From Arthrobacter sp. M2012083 (lineage in GTDB: Bacteria > Actinomycetota > Actinomycetes > Actinomycetales > Micrococcaceae), in NCBI RefSeq assembly GCF_000281065.1, contig NZ_AKKK01000025.1, positions 62,001 to 126,000 on the forward strand: 64,000 nt of DNA. Direction: 5' to 3'. Below are positions 44,992 through 57,012 of this stretch, piece after piece (the stretch's first letter is position 1; the number at the start of each line of letters is the position of its first letter). The notes beneath the pieces were generated by a model. It made no database searches. It was not told where the DNA came from and worked only from the letters and a program-made list of their open reading frames with translations. Both the position numbers and the translations under genes were made by a program.

Positions 44992-46748
44992 GTTCCAAGA
45001 GGCCCCCTGCGCCGCCTCCACCCATCCCGGGTTTCAAGTACATCAGCCTGCTCGGCTCCGGTGGCTTCTCGGATGTCTACCTTTACGAGCAGGATCGACC
45101 CCGCCGAAAAGTAGCGGTCAAGGTGCTGTTGTCCGATTTGAAGACCGAAGGGGCCCGCCGCCGCTTCGAGTCTGAAGCGAACCTTATGGCGCAGTTGTCG
45201 TCGCACCCTTACATCGTGACCATTTTCGAAGCCGAGATCACTGAGAACGGACACTCGTACCTCGCCATGGAGTACTGCTCCCGGCCGAGCCTCGACGTCC
45301 GTTATCGTCGCCAGCGATTCAGCGTGGACGAGGTCCTGGCCGTCGGGATCCAGGTGGCTTCCGCCGTCGAGACCGCTCACCGGGCCGGCATTGTGCACCG
45401 GGACATCAAGCCAGCCAACATCCTGGTCACCGACTACAACCGGCCTGCCCTGACTGACTTTGGCATCTCCGGCACCATCGGCGCCGACACCGAGGACGAC
45501 GCCGGCATGTCCATCCCGTGGTCTCCGCCGGAGCAGTTCCGCGGAGGTGCCGTCGACGGTGTTCCTGTGGATATTTGGGCCTTGGGCGCAACGCTGTACA
45601 CCCTGCTGGCGGGTCGTTCGCCGTTTGTCCTTCCGGGACAGGACAACTCCCAGCGGGAACTGATCTCGCGCATCACCAACGCACCCCTGCCCAGGCTGGG
45701 CCGTGCCGACGTTCCGGAGTCCCTGGAACTCGTCCTGGCTACGTCCATGGCCAAGTCAGCGGAATCCCGTTATTCATCAGCACATGCTTTCGCGCTGGCA
45801 CTCCAACGGATCCAGGCTGAATTGAACCTGTCCGTCACGCCGTTCGAGGTTCTCGAAGAACCCGGCCACGGTGACGACCAGCACCCGGACGACAACTTCG
45901 AGGAAACCCGGGTCCGGAGCATTGCCTCGATCGATCCCGACGCCTCGGGAACCGCCACCACAGGGTCAGCGCCCACTTTCCCGGCGCGAACCTTCCCGTC
46001 CACCGTTCCAGGCTCCACCCAACAGCCGACACAACAACCGGCCCAGCCCACCAACCCTCCGCAAACGGTCCCGTCCCACACCGGGCCGTCGGCCCCGCCG
46101 CAGTTCCACGCGCCTGCGTCGGGATACGCCGCGCCGGGATCGTACACAGCCCCCGGCAGCCAAAACGCTCCCGCCGAGCCTGACACGGCAGAGTCCACAG
46201 TGTTGCGTGGCTGGCAGCCTTCACGTCCCCAGGACGATCTTGGCGCAACGGTCAGTCGTGCCAACGCTACCTCCGGTGCATCGCCGGTCACGCAGGAGGA
46301 CGCTCCGCCTGCAGACCACAGCAAGCGCAACCTCTGGCTGGCCGCCAGCGGCGCTGCAGTGCTGGTAGTGGCCATTGTGGTGGGCGTGGTGTTGGGCGCG
46401 CAGGCGCAGCCCAAAGTGGCGCCCACGGAAACGACAAGCAAGCAGCCGGCTGACGCTCTGGGGGATGGCGGCGTTCCGGAGGTTGCGGGAATGTCTGCGG
46501 CGCGGGACACCAAGGACCGGAATATCGTCGTCTTCTCCTGGACGAACCCCCAGCCGCTGCCCGGAGACACGTTCAAGTGGCGCGTCAAGTCGGCAAAATC
46601 CGAAGGTGTCTATGAGACCACGTCCACTGGAAAGGCGTTCCTCGGCGCGCTGGCTGATCCACCCATCTGCGTGCAAGCAATTATTGTCCGGGCTGACGGC
46701 AGTGCCTCACCCGGCGGGCCGGATTCCATCGCCTGCCTGGACGAGTAA
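44988..46748 (+). CDS. Membrane serine/threonine protein kinase with external FN3-like domain
   Basis: This 586-residue PknB-type kinase has a Gly loop GSGGFSDVY, Lys45 in VAVKVL, catalytic HRDIKPANIL (Asp139), DFGIS (Asp157) and SPPEQ in place of APE. A long Pro/Thr/Gln-rich linker (about 290-440) leads to one helix (about 448-472) and an external domain of about 110 residues. That domain resembles a single FN3 module (NIVVFSWTNPQPLPGDTFKWRV) with two Cys near its end. PASTA repeats of cell-wall-sensing PknB are absent. The start is the TTG at 44988, four bases into the previous stop (TTGA) with GAGGAG upstream; no ATG or GTG in frame would keep the Gly loop. It likely phosphorylates the FHA partners here. 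Confidence 0.9.
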   Translation: MSSKRPPAPPPPIPGFKYISLLGSGGFSDVYLYEQDRPRRKVAVKVLLSDLKTEGARRRFESEANLMAQLSSHPYIVTIFEAEITENGHSYLAMEYCSRPSLDVRYRRQRFSVDEVLAVGIQVASAVETAHRAGIVHRDIKPANILVTDYNRPALTDFGISGTIGADTEDDAGMSIPWSPPEQFRGGAVDGVPVDIWALGATLYTLLAGRSPFVLPGQDNSQRELISRITNAPLPRLGRADVPESLELVLATSMAKSAESRYSSAHAFALALQRIQAELNLSVTPFEVLEEPGHGDDQHPDDNFEETRVRSIASIDPDASGTATTGSAPTFPARTFPSTVPGSTQQPTQQPAQPTNPPQTVPSHTGPSAPPQFHAPASGYAAPGSYTAPGSQNAPAEPDTAESTVLRGWQPSRPQDDLGATVSRANATSGASPVTQEDAPPADHSKRNLWLAASGAAVLVVAIVVGVVLGAQAQPKVAPTETTSKQPADALGDGGVPEVAGMSAARDTKDRNIVVFSWTNPQPLPGDTFKWRVKSAKSEGVYETTSTGKAFLGALADPPICVQAIIVRADGSASPGGPDSIACLDE

Positions 46749-46793
46749 CCGGCACATGAGACTTACTTACCGCCGACTGAGGAGGCACAGATC

Positions 46794-47498
46794 ATGGGGG
46801 ATCTAGCAATAGATTTCTGTGGGGAATGGTACGAACCATCCGACGAGGACATCTTCGATATTGGACGCGAAGGTGACCTGGAAGTGGACGATAACCCCTA
46901 TCTGCACCGACGCTTCCTGCAGATCGCCCGCTACGACGGCATGTGGTGGCTCAGCAACGTTGGCAGCATGTTGTCCGCCACCATTGCTGACGGTTCCGGA
47001 GGTATGCAGGCCTGGCTTGCGCCCGGGGCGAGGATCCCGCTGGTCTTCAGCCACACCAACGTGATTTTCACAGCCGGACCTACCACCTACGAATTCGCCG
47101 TGCACTTGAAGACGCCGTCCTTCCGGCACGAAGCACGCGACGACGACCAAGCGGGAGACACCACGATCGGACCTGTGGTCTTCACCGATTCGCAAAAGGC
47201 GCTCATCGTCGCCTTGGCCGAACCCATGTTGCGGCGCGACGGCACCGGCTTCAGTGCCATTCCGTCATCAGCCGAAGCTGCGAAGCGACTGGGCTGGGCC
47301 CTGACCCGTTTCAACCGCAAGCTGGATAACGTCTGCGACAAGCTGGACCGGGTAGGCGTAGTTGGACTGCGCGGCGGGGTCGGAAAACTCGCCACCAACC
47401 GCCGGGCGCGCTTGGTGGAACACGCCGTGACGTCACATTTGGTGACACCGGCTGACCTGCACCTCCTTGAAAAAATGAGTGGAGTCGACGAAGGATGA
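46794..47498 (+). CDS. Protein with FHA-like N-terminus and winged-helix C-terminus
   Basis: This 234-residue soluble protein is not assignable to a named family by eye. Residues about 5-105 read as a beta-sandwich like FHA (WWLSNVGSMLSATIADGSG ... WLAPGARIPLVF) but lack the Arg/Ser/His phosphothreonine set. Residues about 125-205 look like a winged helix (FTDSQKALIVALAEPMLRR, AAKRLGWALTRFNRKLDNV, VVGLRGGVGKL). It could be a DNA-binding regulator of the locus or an adaptor for the ATPase. AGGAGG precedes the ATG, and the stop overlaps essC in ATGA, so it is made with the ATPase. Confidence 0.72.
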   Translation: MGDLAIDFCGEWYEPSDEDIFDIGREGDLEVDDNPYLHRRFLQIARYDGMWWLSNVGSMLSATIADGSGGMQAWLAPGARIPLVFSHTNVIFTAGPTTYEFAVHLKTPSFRHEARDDDQAGDTTIGPVVFTDSQKALIVALAEPMLRRDGTGFSAIPSSAEAAKRLGWALTRFNRKLDNVCDKLDRVGVVGLRGGVGKLATNRRARLVEHAVTSHLVTPADLHLLEKMSGVDEG

Positions 47499-50400
47499 AG
47501 TTCCGCCTGACCTTGCGGCGTGACCCTGCGGAAGCAAAGGACCTCGCCGTAACGGTGGATGGTCGTGCCACCGTGGCTGATATTGCCACCGAACTTTGGG
47601 CTGCCGACCCCGCACGAAAGGGGACCGAACCGCCGTCGAACCTGTCCATCAGCGTGGACGAGGCTTTCGTGGGCGGCGGGCTCTCCGGGCACGTCCTGCG
47701 GCCCACGGACAACCTGCTGGAGTCCGGGCTGCGGCCAGGCTCCAAGGTTTCACTCGCGCAGGTCAGCGAGCAGTTTGCATCCAACGGGCACGCCAACGGC
47801 AATGGCAGGGGACCGGCGGCGGCGACGTTGCGCGTGATGTCAGGGCCCGACGTCGGACGCGAATTTTCACTGCCTTTCGGCACCAGTTACATCGGCCGGG
47901 ACCGGGACGCCGACATCCGTTTGTCGGACCCGCTGACGTCCAAGCGCCATGCGCGGATCACGGTGGGCGAAACCGTGGAAATCGTGGACACGAACTCCGC
48001 CAACGGCCTCCTCATGGATGGGCTGCCGGTAACCCGGGCAACGCTCGAATCCTCTGACACCGTCACTTTGGGCGATACTTCCGTAGGCGTCGTTGCCCTG
48101 TCCCGAAACCACAGCGGTGGTCCGTCGTCGCCGCTGGTGGATTTCAACCGCTCGCCGCGCGTGCTGCCCAGGTTCGAGTCGCCCAAGCGCGTGCCTCCTG
48201 CGGGGCCGAAGCGCCCGGAACACCAGCCCTTCCCTTACATCATGCTGATCGCGCCGCTCCTGATGGGCGGCGTGCTCTTCGCTTTCACGCAGAACCTGCT
48301 CTCCGTGATTTTCATGGCGATGATGCCGCTGTTCATTGTCGGGCACTACGTGGACCACAAAATGCAGAGCAAGCGGCAGGCCAAGGAAGGCCACAAACAG
48401 TTCAAAGCCGCCATGCTGGCCTTCCGCGAAGACATCGACAAGCAGCAGAACATTGAGCGCGCTGTGCGGCTCCAGGAAGCGCCGTCCGTGAGCGACACCG
48501 TGGACGCGATCTACAAACTCGGGCCCCTTCTTTGGACGCACCGCCCGGAGCATCAGCACTTCCTGGGGGTTCGCTTCGGACTGGGCTCCGCACCATCGCG
48601 CATCCAGTTCGACGAACCGGGCGCCAATGAAACTGAACCGCAGTACATGCGGGAAATTCAGGAGTGCCTGCAGCAGGTCCGAGTCATTGAAGGCGTTCCC
48701 ATCGTGTCGCAGCTGCGCACTTCGGGTTCCTTTGGCGTGGCGGGGGACCGCAGCGTGGTGGACGACGTGGCCCGCGGCATGGTGCTCCAGTTGGTGGGAC
48801 TCCATTCACCGGCCGAAGTTGTCCTCACGGCACTGACCTCGGCCCGTTCCCGTGAGCGCTGGGACTGGCTGCAGTGGCTCCCGCACGTCGGTTCAGGCCA
48901 CAGCCCCATATCCGGCGATCACCTCGCGGCCGGCCCCGGTGCCGGTGCCGCCTTGTTGTCCCGGCTCGAAAACCTCGTGGAAGAGCGCGAATCCGTGGCC
49001 AAGGAGCCTGGCCCGCATCCGCGGCCCGGACTTAAGAACGAGCATGAAGAAGTTCCTGGTCCCGTGGTTCCGGCCGTCCTGGTGATCGTTGAAGACGACG
49101 CCCCCGTGGACCGCGGCCGCCTCACGCGGCTGGTGGAACGCGGCCCTGACTACGGCGTACACGTTATGTGGGTGGCGGCCAACGTACAGTCACTTCCCGC
49201 GGCATGCCGTGACTTCCTCTCGGTGGACGGCGATCATGGCACCACTACTGGCCAGGTCCGCTTGGGTCGCCACACGTACCCGGTGAGCTGCGAAAGCCTT
49301 GACGCGGGCCTCGCCAGCCAGTTGGCGCGCATGATGTCGCCGCTGGTGGATGTTGGAAACCCGCTCGACGACGACTCCGACCTCCCGCGCGCCGTCTCCT
49401 ACGCCACGCTGATCGGCAAGGAACTGATGGACAATCCACAGGCCGTGGCCGAGCGTTGGCAGGAGAACAACTCTGTCCACGCCACGGCCGTGCCCAACCG
49501 GAAGGACAACGGCAGCCTCCGTGCGCTGGTTGGTTCCAAGGGTGTGGAGCCGTTCTACCTCGACCTCAAGAACGAAGGTCCGCACGCACTGGTCGGCGGA
49601 ACCACGGGTGCCGGTAAATCCGAGTTCCTCCAGTCCTGGGTGATGGGCATGGCGGCCGCCTACAGCCCGGACCGTGTCAGCTTCCTGTTCGTGGACTACA
49701 AAGGCGGCGCCGCATTCGCCGACTGCCTGCACTTGCCGCACACCGTTGGCCTGGTGACCGACTTGTCCCCGCACCTGGTTCGCCGTGCACTGACATCCCT
49801 TCGGGCAGAGCTCCACTACCGCGAACGTCTCCTGAACCGTAAGAAAGCCAAAGACCTCCTGGCGCTGCAACGCGAAGCCGATCCCGAGGCGCCCCCGTAC
49901 CTCATCATCATCGTGGACGAATTTGCGGCGCTGGCTACCGAAGTTCCCGAGTTCGTTGACGGTGTAGTGGACGTCGCTGCCCGTGGCCGGTCCTTGGGCC
50001 TGCACTTGATCCTGGCCACGCAACGGCCTGCCGGCGTCATCAAAGACAACCTGCGGGCCAACACCAACCTCCGCGTTGCCTTGCGCATGGCCGACGAAGT
50101 GGACGCGACAGATATCCTGGGCGTTCCGACGGCGGCATACTTTGATCCGTCCATTCCCGGCCGCGGCGCCGCGAAGACCGGCCCCGGCCGTATCCAGGGC
50201 TTCCAGACCGGGTACGCCGGCGGTTGGACGACGGAAAAGCCGCAGCGGCCCCGGATCGACATCGTAGAGATGGCGTTCGGGTCCGGGCCCACCTGGGAAC
50301 CACCCTTGGTGTCGCAGGTTGAAGAAGAACCGGCCGGACCGAACGACATCGCCAGGATGACCGGGAACATCATCCGGGCAGCTGACGTCCTGTCCATCGA

Positions 50401-51949
50401 GCCTCCCCGGAAGCCATGGCTCAACGAACTCGCCACTACCTACGATTTCTCCAAGCTCCCCAACCCGCGGACCGATGAGCGGCTCCTGCTCGGCGTGGCA
50501 GATGACCCCGCCCACCAGGACCAGCCCACAGTGTTCTACGAGCCTGACAAGGACGGCAATATGGCCGTCTACGGCACGGGCGGATCCGGTAAGTCGGCGG
50601 CGCTGCGCGGGATTGCGATCGCCGCGGCTGTCACGCCACGTGGTGGGCCGGTCCACATCTATGGCATTGACTGCGGTTCCTCGGGACTCAAGATGCTCGA
50701 TGGGCTTCCGCACGTTGGCGAAATCATCAACGGCGACGACGTGGAGCGCGTTGGGCGGTTGCTGCGGTGGCTCAAGGAAGTGGCGGACGACAGGGCAGCA
50801 CGGTTCGCTGAGGTCCGCGCCTCCACCATCGTCGAATACCGGCAGCTGGCCAACCGCCCGGAGGAGAAGCGCATCTTCATCCTGGTGGACGGTATGTCTT
50901 CCTTCCGTGAATCCTACGAGTACAGCAACTTGTCTGCGCTGTGGGACATTTTCCTTACTCTGGCCACCGACGGCCGTCCGTTGGGCATCCACCTGGTAGT
51001 CAGCGGTGACCGCACAAACTCTGTTCCGGCGTCGCTCCTTGCCTCCATCCAGAAGCGGCTGGTCCTGCGTCTCAGCTCCGAAGACGACTACATGACCCTC
51101 GACGTCCCCAAGGATGTCCTCAACGCAGCATCGCCTCCCGGGCGTGGCCTGCTGGACGGGCTGGAAGTTCAGCTCGCCGTACTGGGAGGGAACTCGAACC
51201 TCGCGCTCCAGGCCCGGGAAGTGGCCAAGCTCAGCCAGGCGATGCTGCGCCAGGGCCTCGAGCAAGCACCGCAGATCCAGCGGCTTCCGGAGCTTGTGGA
51301 CCTGGACATCCTGCCCACCGGTGCCCCGGACAACCCAGTGATAGGTGTCGACGACGAAACGCTGGGTTCGGCGGCCATCGCAGCCAAGGGATCACTTCTG
51401 CTGGCTGGCCCTCCAGGCGCCGGACGCACAGTCGCCCTGGTCACCTTGGCCTACGCCTTGCGGCGTTCCAACCCGCGCACTGACTTGATCTACATCGGTT
51501 CCCGGCGTTCCGCCGTGGCATCACTGAACATCTGGAGCAGGTCGTTGGTGGGGCCGGACGAGGTCTCGGACGTAGTGGATGACCTGATCGACAAAGCCTC
51601 GGACAACCCTGGCACCATGGCCATCTTCATTGAAGGCCTCACCGAGTTCACGGATACCTTGGCCGAATCCGGCGTGGGACGTTTGGTTACGGCCGCGATT
51701 AAGGCCGATCAGTGGGTGGTGGGTGAATCCGAGACCTCCACCTGGTCCCAGGCGTGGTCCCTTGCCCAGCCGTTCAAATCCGGACGCCGCGGGCTTTTGC
51801 TCAACCCGGGAGATGTGGAAGGCGACAGCCTCCTTAACACCTCGTTGGGCCGTATCAGCAAGGACTTCATCCCGGGCCGCGGATACATCGTGGGACGTGG
51901 AAAGGTACGCAAGCTCCAGATCGCCATGCCGCCTGAAAACCGTAGCTAG
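47495..51949 (+). CDS. EssC/EccC-like FtsK/SpoIIIE ATPase with ubiquitin-like and FHA domains
   Basis: This 1484-residue membrane motor resembles the core ATPase of type VII secretion. Order: a ubiquitin-like (YukD-type) domain (about 1-92); an FHA domain (about 110-195: YIGRDRDADIRLSD, SKRHARI, NSANG); two helices (about 246-290); then three FtsK-like ATPase domains. Walker A of domain 1 is GGTTGAGKSEF (Lys708) with Walker B YLIIIVDEFAAL. Domain 2 has GTGGSGKSAAL (Lys1033). Domain 3 has GPPGAGRT, with Arg1311 in place of Lys, so it is likely degenerate. The N-terminal FHA recalls Firmicute EssC rather than mycobacterial EccC. The substrate is unknown. ATGA overlap with the previous gene. Confidence 0.9.
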   Translation: MKFRLTLRRDPAEAKDLAVTVDGRATVADIATELWAADPARKGTEPPSNLSISVDEAFVGGGLSGHVLRPTDNLLESGLRPGSKVSLAQVSEQFASNGHANGNGRGPAAATLRVMSGPDVGREFSLPFGTSYIGRDRDADIRLSDPLTSKRHARITVGETVEIVDTNSANGLLMDGLPVTRATLESSDTVTLGDTSVGVVALSRNHSGGPSSPLVDFNRSPRVLPRFESPKRVPPAGPKRPEHQPFPYIMLIAPLLMGGVLFAFTQNLLSVIFMAMMPLFIVGHYVDHKMQSKRQAKEGHKQFKAAMLAFREDIDKQQNIERAVRLQEAPSVSDTVDAIYKLGPLLWTHRPEHQHFLGVRFGLGSAPSRIQFDEPGANETEPQYMREIQECLQQVRVIEGVPIVSQLRTSGSFGVAGDRSVVDDVARGMVLQLVGLHSPAEVVLTALTSARSRERWDWLQWLPHVGSGHSPISGDHLAAGPGAGAALLSRLENLVEERESVAKEPGPHPRPGLKNEHEEVPGPVVPAVLVIVEDDAPVDRGRLTRLVERGPDYGVHVMWVAANVQSLPAACRDFLSVDGDHGTTTGQVRLGRHTYPVSCESLDAGLASQLARMMSPLVDVGNPLDDDSDLPRAVSYATLIGKELMDNPQAVAERWQENNSVHATAVPNRKDNGSLRALVGSKGVEPFYLDLKNEGPHALVGGTTGAGKSEFLQSWVMGMAAAYSPDRVSFLFVDYKGGAAFADCLHLPHTVGLVTDLSPHLVRRALTSLRAELHYRERLLNRKKAKDLLALQREADPEAPPYLIIIVDEFAALATEVPEFVDGVVDVAARGRSLGLHLILATQRPAGVIKDNLRANTNLRVALRMADEVDATDILGVPTAAYFDPSIPGRGAAKTGPGRIQGFQTGYAGGWTTEKPQRPRIDIVEMAFGSGPTWEPPLVSQVEEEPAGPNDIARMTGNIIRAADVLSIEPPRKPWLNELATTYDFSKLPNPRTDERLLLGVADDPAHQDQPTVFYEPDKDGNMAVYGTGGSGKSAALRGIAIAAAVTPRGGPVHIYGIDCGSSGLKMLDGLPHVGEIINGDDVERVGRLLRWLKEVADDRAARFAEVRASTIVEYRQLANRPEEKRIFILVDGMSSFRESYEYSNLSALWDIFLTLATDGRPLGIHLVVSGDRTNSVPASLLASIQKRLVLRLSSEDDYMTLDVPKDVLNAASPPGRGLLDGLEVQLAVLGGNSNLALQAREVAKLSQAMLRQGLEQAPQIQRLPELVDLDILPTGAPDNPVIGVDDETLGSAAIAAKGSLLLAGPPGAGRTVALVTLAYALRRSNPRTDLIYIGSRRSAVASLNIWSRSLVGPDEVSDVVDDLIDKASDNPGTMAIFIEGLTEFTDTLAESGVGRLVTAAIKADQWVVGESETSTWSQAWSLAQPFKSGRRGLLLNPGDVEGDSLLNTSLGRISKDFIPGRGYIVGRGKVRKLQIAMPPENRS

Positions 51950-51961
51950 GAGGCTACCGCC

Positions 51962-52597
51962 ATGCGACACCCCGTAGTTCCAGCCGTGGTATTGGCTGGT
52001 GGATTGCTGTTTGCGCCCGCCGCAGCCGCACACGCTGCACCGTGCGATGGGAAGATCCTCTGCGTACCCTCGGAGGCACCCACGGAACCGGAACCCACGC
52101 AGCCTGGGCTCGCTCCGGAAACGGACAAGATCCCATCATCCAAACCGGAGCCGACCCGGGTCAGGGAGCCGGAGGTTGCTCCTGCGCCTGCCCCGCCGGT
52201 TCAAGCCCCGCCGATTCAAACACCGGTGCAAGCCCCGCAGCCTGTTCAGATTCCGCAACAACCCGCGGTGACCCAGTTCGTCACCGTCGCGCCCCAGGCG
52301 ACCGGTGCGGGGTCGGACTCGTCCGAACCCACCGCAACCTCTGGTACGACGCCGGCGCCGGCAACGCCGTCGTCCTCTCCTTCCTCTGGCTCCGCAAGCG
52401 CAAGCCCGGGCAAGTCCTCCAACTGGGACACGCCGGTGGATAAGGGCAAGGAGACGGAAGCGGCCGCACTGGCTTCGAGCTCATTTTCGGGTCCCAACGT
52501 GATCGGCCTGTTCGGCATCCTGGGGGCCGTCCTGGTGGTTGGCCTGGGAGGGCTGGCATTCGCGTTATGGAGCAAGAACCGGCTGTCGTCCCACTAG
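51962..52597 (+). CDS. Small exported Pro-rich protein with C-terminal membrane anchor
   Basis: This 211-residue protein has a signal peptide (residues 1-25, cleavage likely after AHA), a mature start with two close Cys (Cys28 and Cys34 in APCDGKILCV), and a Pro/Gln/Ala/Ser-rich stalk (PAPPVQAPPIQTPVQAPQPV). It ends with one transmembrane helix (about 181-203) and a short NRLSSH tail. It is thus a type I membrane protein with a low-complexity external part. No sortase motif and no family match by eye. It follows essC by 12 bases with AGGAGG before the ATG, so it belongs to the locus and may be an accessory or small surface component. Confidence 0.8.
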   Translation: MRHPVVPAVVLAGGLLFAPAAAAHAAPCDGKILCVPSEAPTEPEPTQPGLAPETDKIPSSKPEPTRVREPEVAPAPAPPVQAPPIQTPVQAPQPVQIPQQPAVTQFVTVAPQATGAGSDSSEPTATSGTTPAPATPSSSPSSGSASASPGKSSNWDTPVDKGKETEAAALASSSFSGPNVIGLFGILGAVLVVGLGGLAFALWSKNRLSSH

Positions 52598-55764
<3,167 letters not shown>

Positions 55765-55788
55765 CTGTTAGCCAGTGACCATCAGCCA

Positions 55789-56997
55789 GTGATCAAAGCA
55801 CTCGCCATCGCCAACTACCGTTCCATCCGGGATCTTGCCATCGAGTTGCATGGCCTGGACATCGTGACCGGTGCCAACGGTTGTGGGAAGTCCTCCCTCT
55901 ACCGGGCACTTCGGCTGCTCGCCGAATGCGCCGGCGGTGACTCCGGAAACGTGGTGGGATCCCTGGCCCGGGACGGCGGGTTGGCCTCCACGCTGTGGGC
56001 TGGGCCCGAGTCCATCAGCGAGGCCATGCGTCGTGGCGAAGTTCCCGTCCAAGGGACGGTTCGTCGGGAATCGGTGAACCTGAAACTGGGCTACTCCAGT
56101 GACGACTTCGGGTATCTGGTGGACCTGGGCATGCCGGCATCCAGCGGAGCCGGTTTTGACCCGGAAACCGGCCGTTCGCGGCCCTCGGCCTTTAGCTTGG
56201 ATCCGGAGATCAAACGGGAACAGATTTTCTCAGGCCCCGTAGCACGGCCCGGTTCGCTGCTGGTGGACCGCAAGGGGAGCCTCGCCAAGTTGCGCGGAGC
56301 GGATGGTGAGTGGACCGAACTGTCCCGGCGCTTGGACACCTTCCAGAGCATGCTGACAGAGGTATCGGACCAGGACCGTGCCCCGGAAGTCCTGCGGGTC
56401 CGTGACTCGGTTCGATCATGGCGGTTCTACGATCATTTTCGCACTGATGCCGAAGCTCCAGCGCGTCAGGCGCAGCTCGGAACACGTACGCCCGTGCTGC
56501 ATCACAGCGGCAAGGATCTCGCCGCTGCCCTCCAAACGCTGCGCGAGGTGGGCTTCGAACGGGAGTTGGATGCCGCCGTCGACCACGCCTTTCCCGGAAG
56601 CCGGCTGGAGATCGCCGTCAGCGACGGCCGATTCAGCGTGGAGTTGCGCCAGCCGGGCATGCTGCGGCCCATGAAAGCAGCCGAACTTTCGGACGGAACG
56701 CTGCGCTTCCTCCTGCTCACCGCTGCATTGTTGACACCGCGGCCCCCGGAGCTCATGGTCCTCAACGAACCTGAGACAAGCCTTCACGTTGACCTGATGC
56801 CGGCACTGGCCGGACTGATTGTCCAGGCCAGTGCCAACAGCCAGATGATCGTGGTAACCCATTCCGAGGCCTTGCTCAAAGCACTACGGGACAGCGGAGC
56901 CGCCCACGAGCACGAGCTCTATAAGGACCTTGGCGAGACACGGATCAAGGGTCTGGGACCGCTGGAAGGGCCGTTGTGGAGCTGGCCCAAGCGTTGA
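55789..56997 (+). CDS. AAA ATPase of the OLD/RecF-like (AAA15/21) type
   Basis: This 402-residue protein has an ABC-type head: Walker A TGANGCGKSSLYRALRLL near residue 25, an ABC-signature-like LSDGTLRFLLLTAAL, and Walker B LMVLNEPETSLH followed by the switch His in IVVTHSEALLKAL. There is no TOPRIM nuclease domain after the head, so it is not a full OLD nuclease. Similar stand-alone ATPases are common and of unknown function. The GTG start at 55789 has no ribosome site, and 24 bases separate it from the previous gene. No nuclease or toxin partner is next to it; the gene downstream is convergent. Confidence 0.82.
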   Translation: MIKALAIANYRSIRDLAIELHGLDIVTGANGCGKSSLYRALRLLAECAGGDSGNVVGSLARDGGLASTLWAGPESISEAMRRGEVPVQGTVRRESVNLKLGYSSDDFGYLVDLGMPASSGAGFDPETGRSRPSAFSLDPEIKREQIFSGPVARPGSLLVDRKGSLAKLRGADGEWTELSRRLDTFQSMLTEVSDQDRAPEVLRVRDSVRSWRFYDHFRTDAEAPARQAQLGTRTPVLHHSGKDLAAALQTLREVGFERELDAAVDHAFPGSRLEIAVSDGRFSVELRQPGMLRPMKAAELSDGTLRFLLLTAALLTPRPPELMVLNEPETSLHVDLMPALAGLIVQASANSQMIVVTHSEALLKALRDSGAAHEHELYKDLGETRIKGLGPLEGPLWSWPKR

Positions 56998-57012
56998 GAA
57001 GTTACGGCCGGT

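Noticed and set aside
49190-51265. Open frame of 691 codons on the minus strand opposite the EssC-like gene.
   Set aside because: No motif or ribosome site; the plus-strand ATPase motifs cover the same bases.
23218-52597. Calling the locus a standard ESX/type VII secretion system.
   Set aside because: No WXG100, EccB, EccD, EccE or mycosin gene is present, so only the motor supports that label.
55789-56997. Anti-phage defence system around the OLD-like ATPase.
   Set aside because: No nuclease, toxin or second component next to it, and no mobile-element signs.
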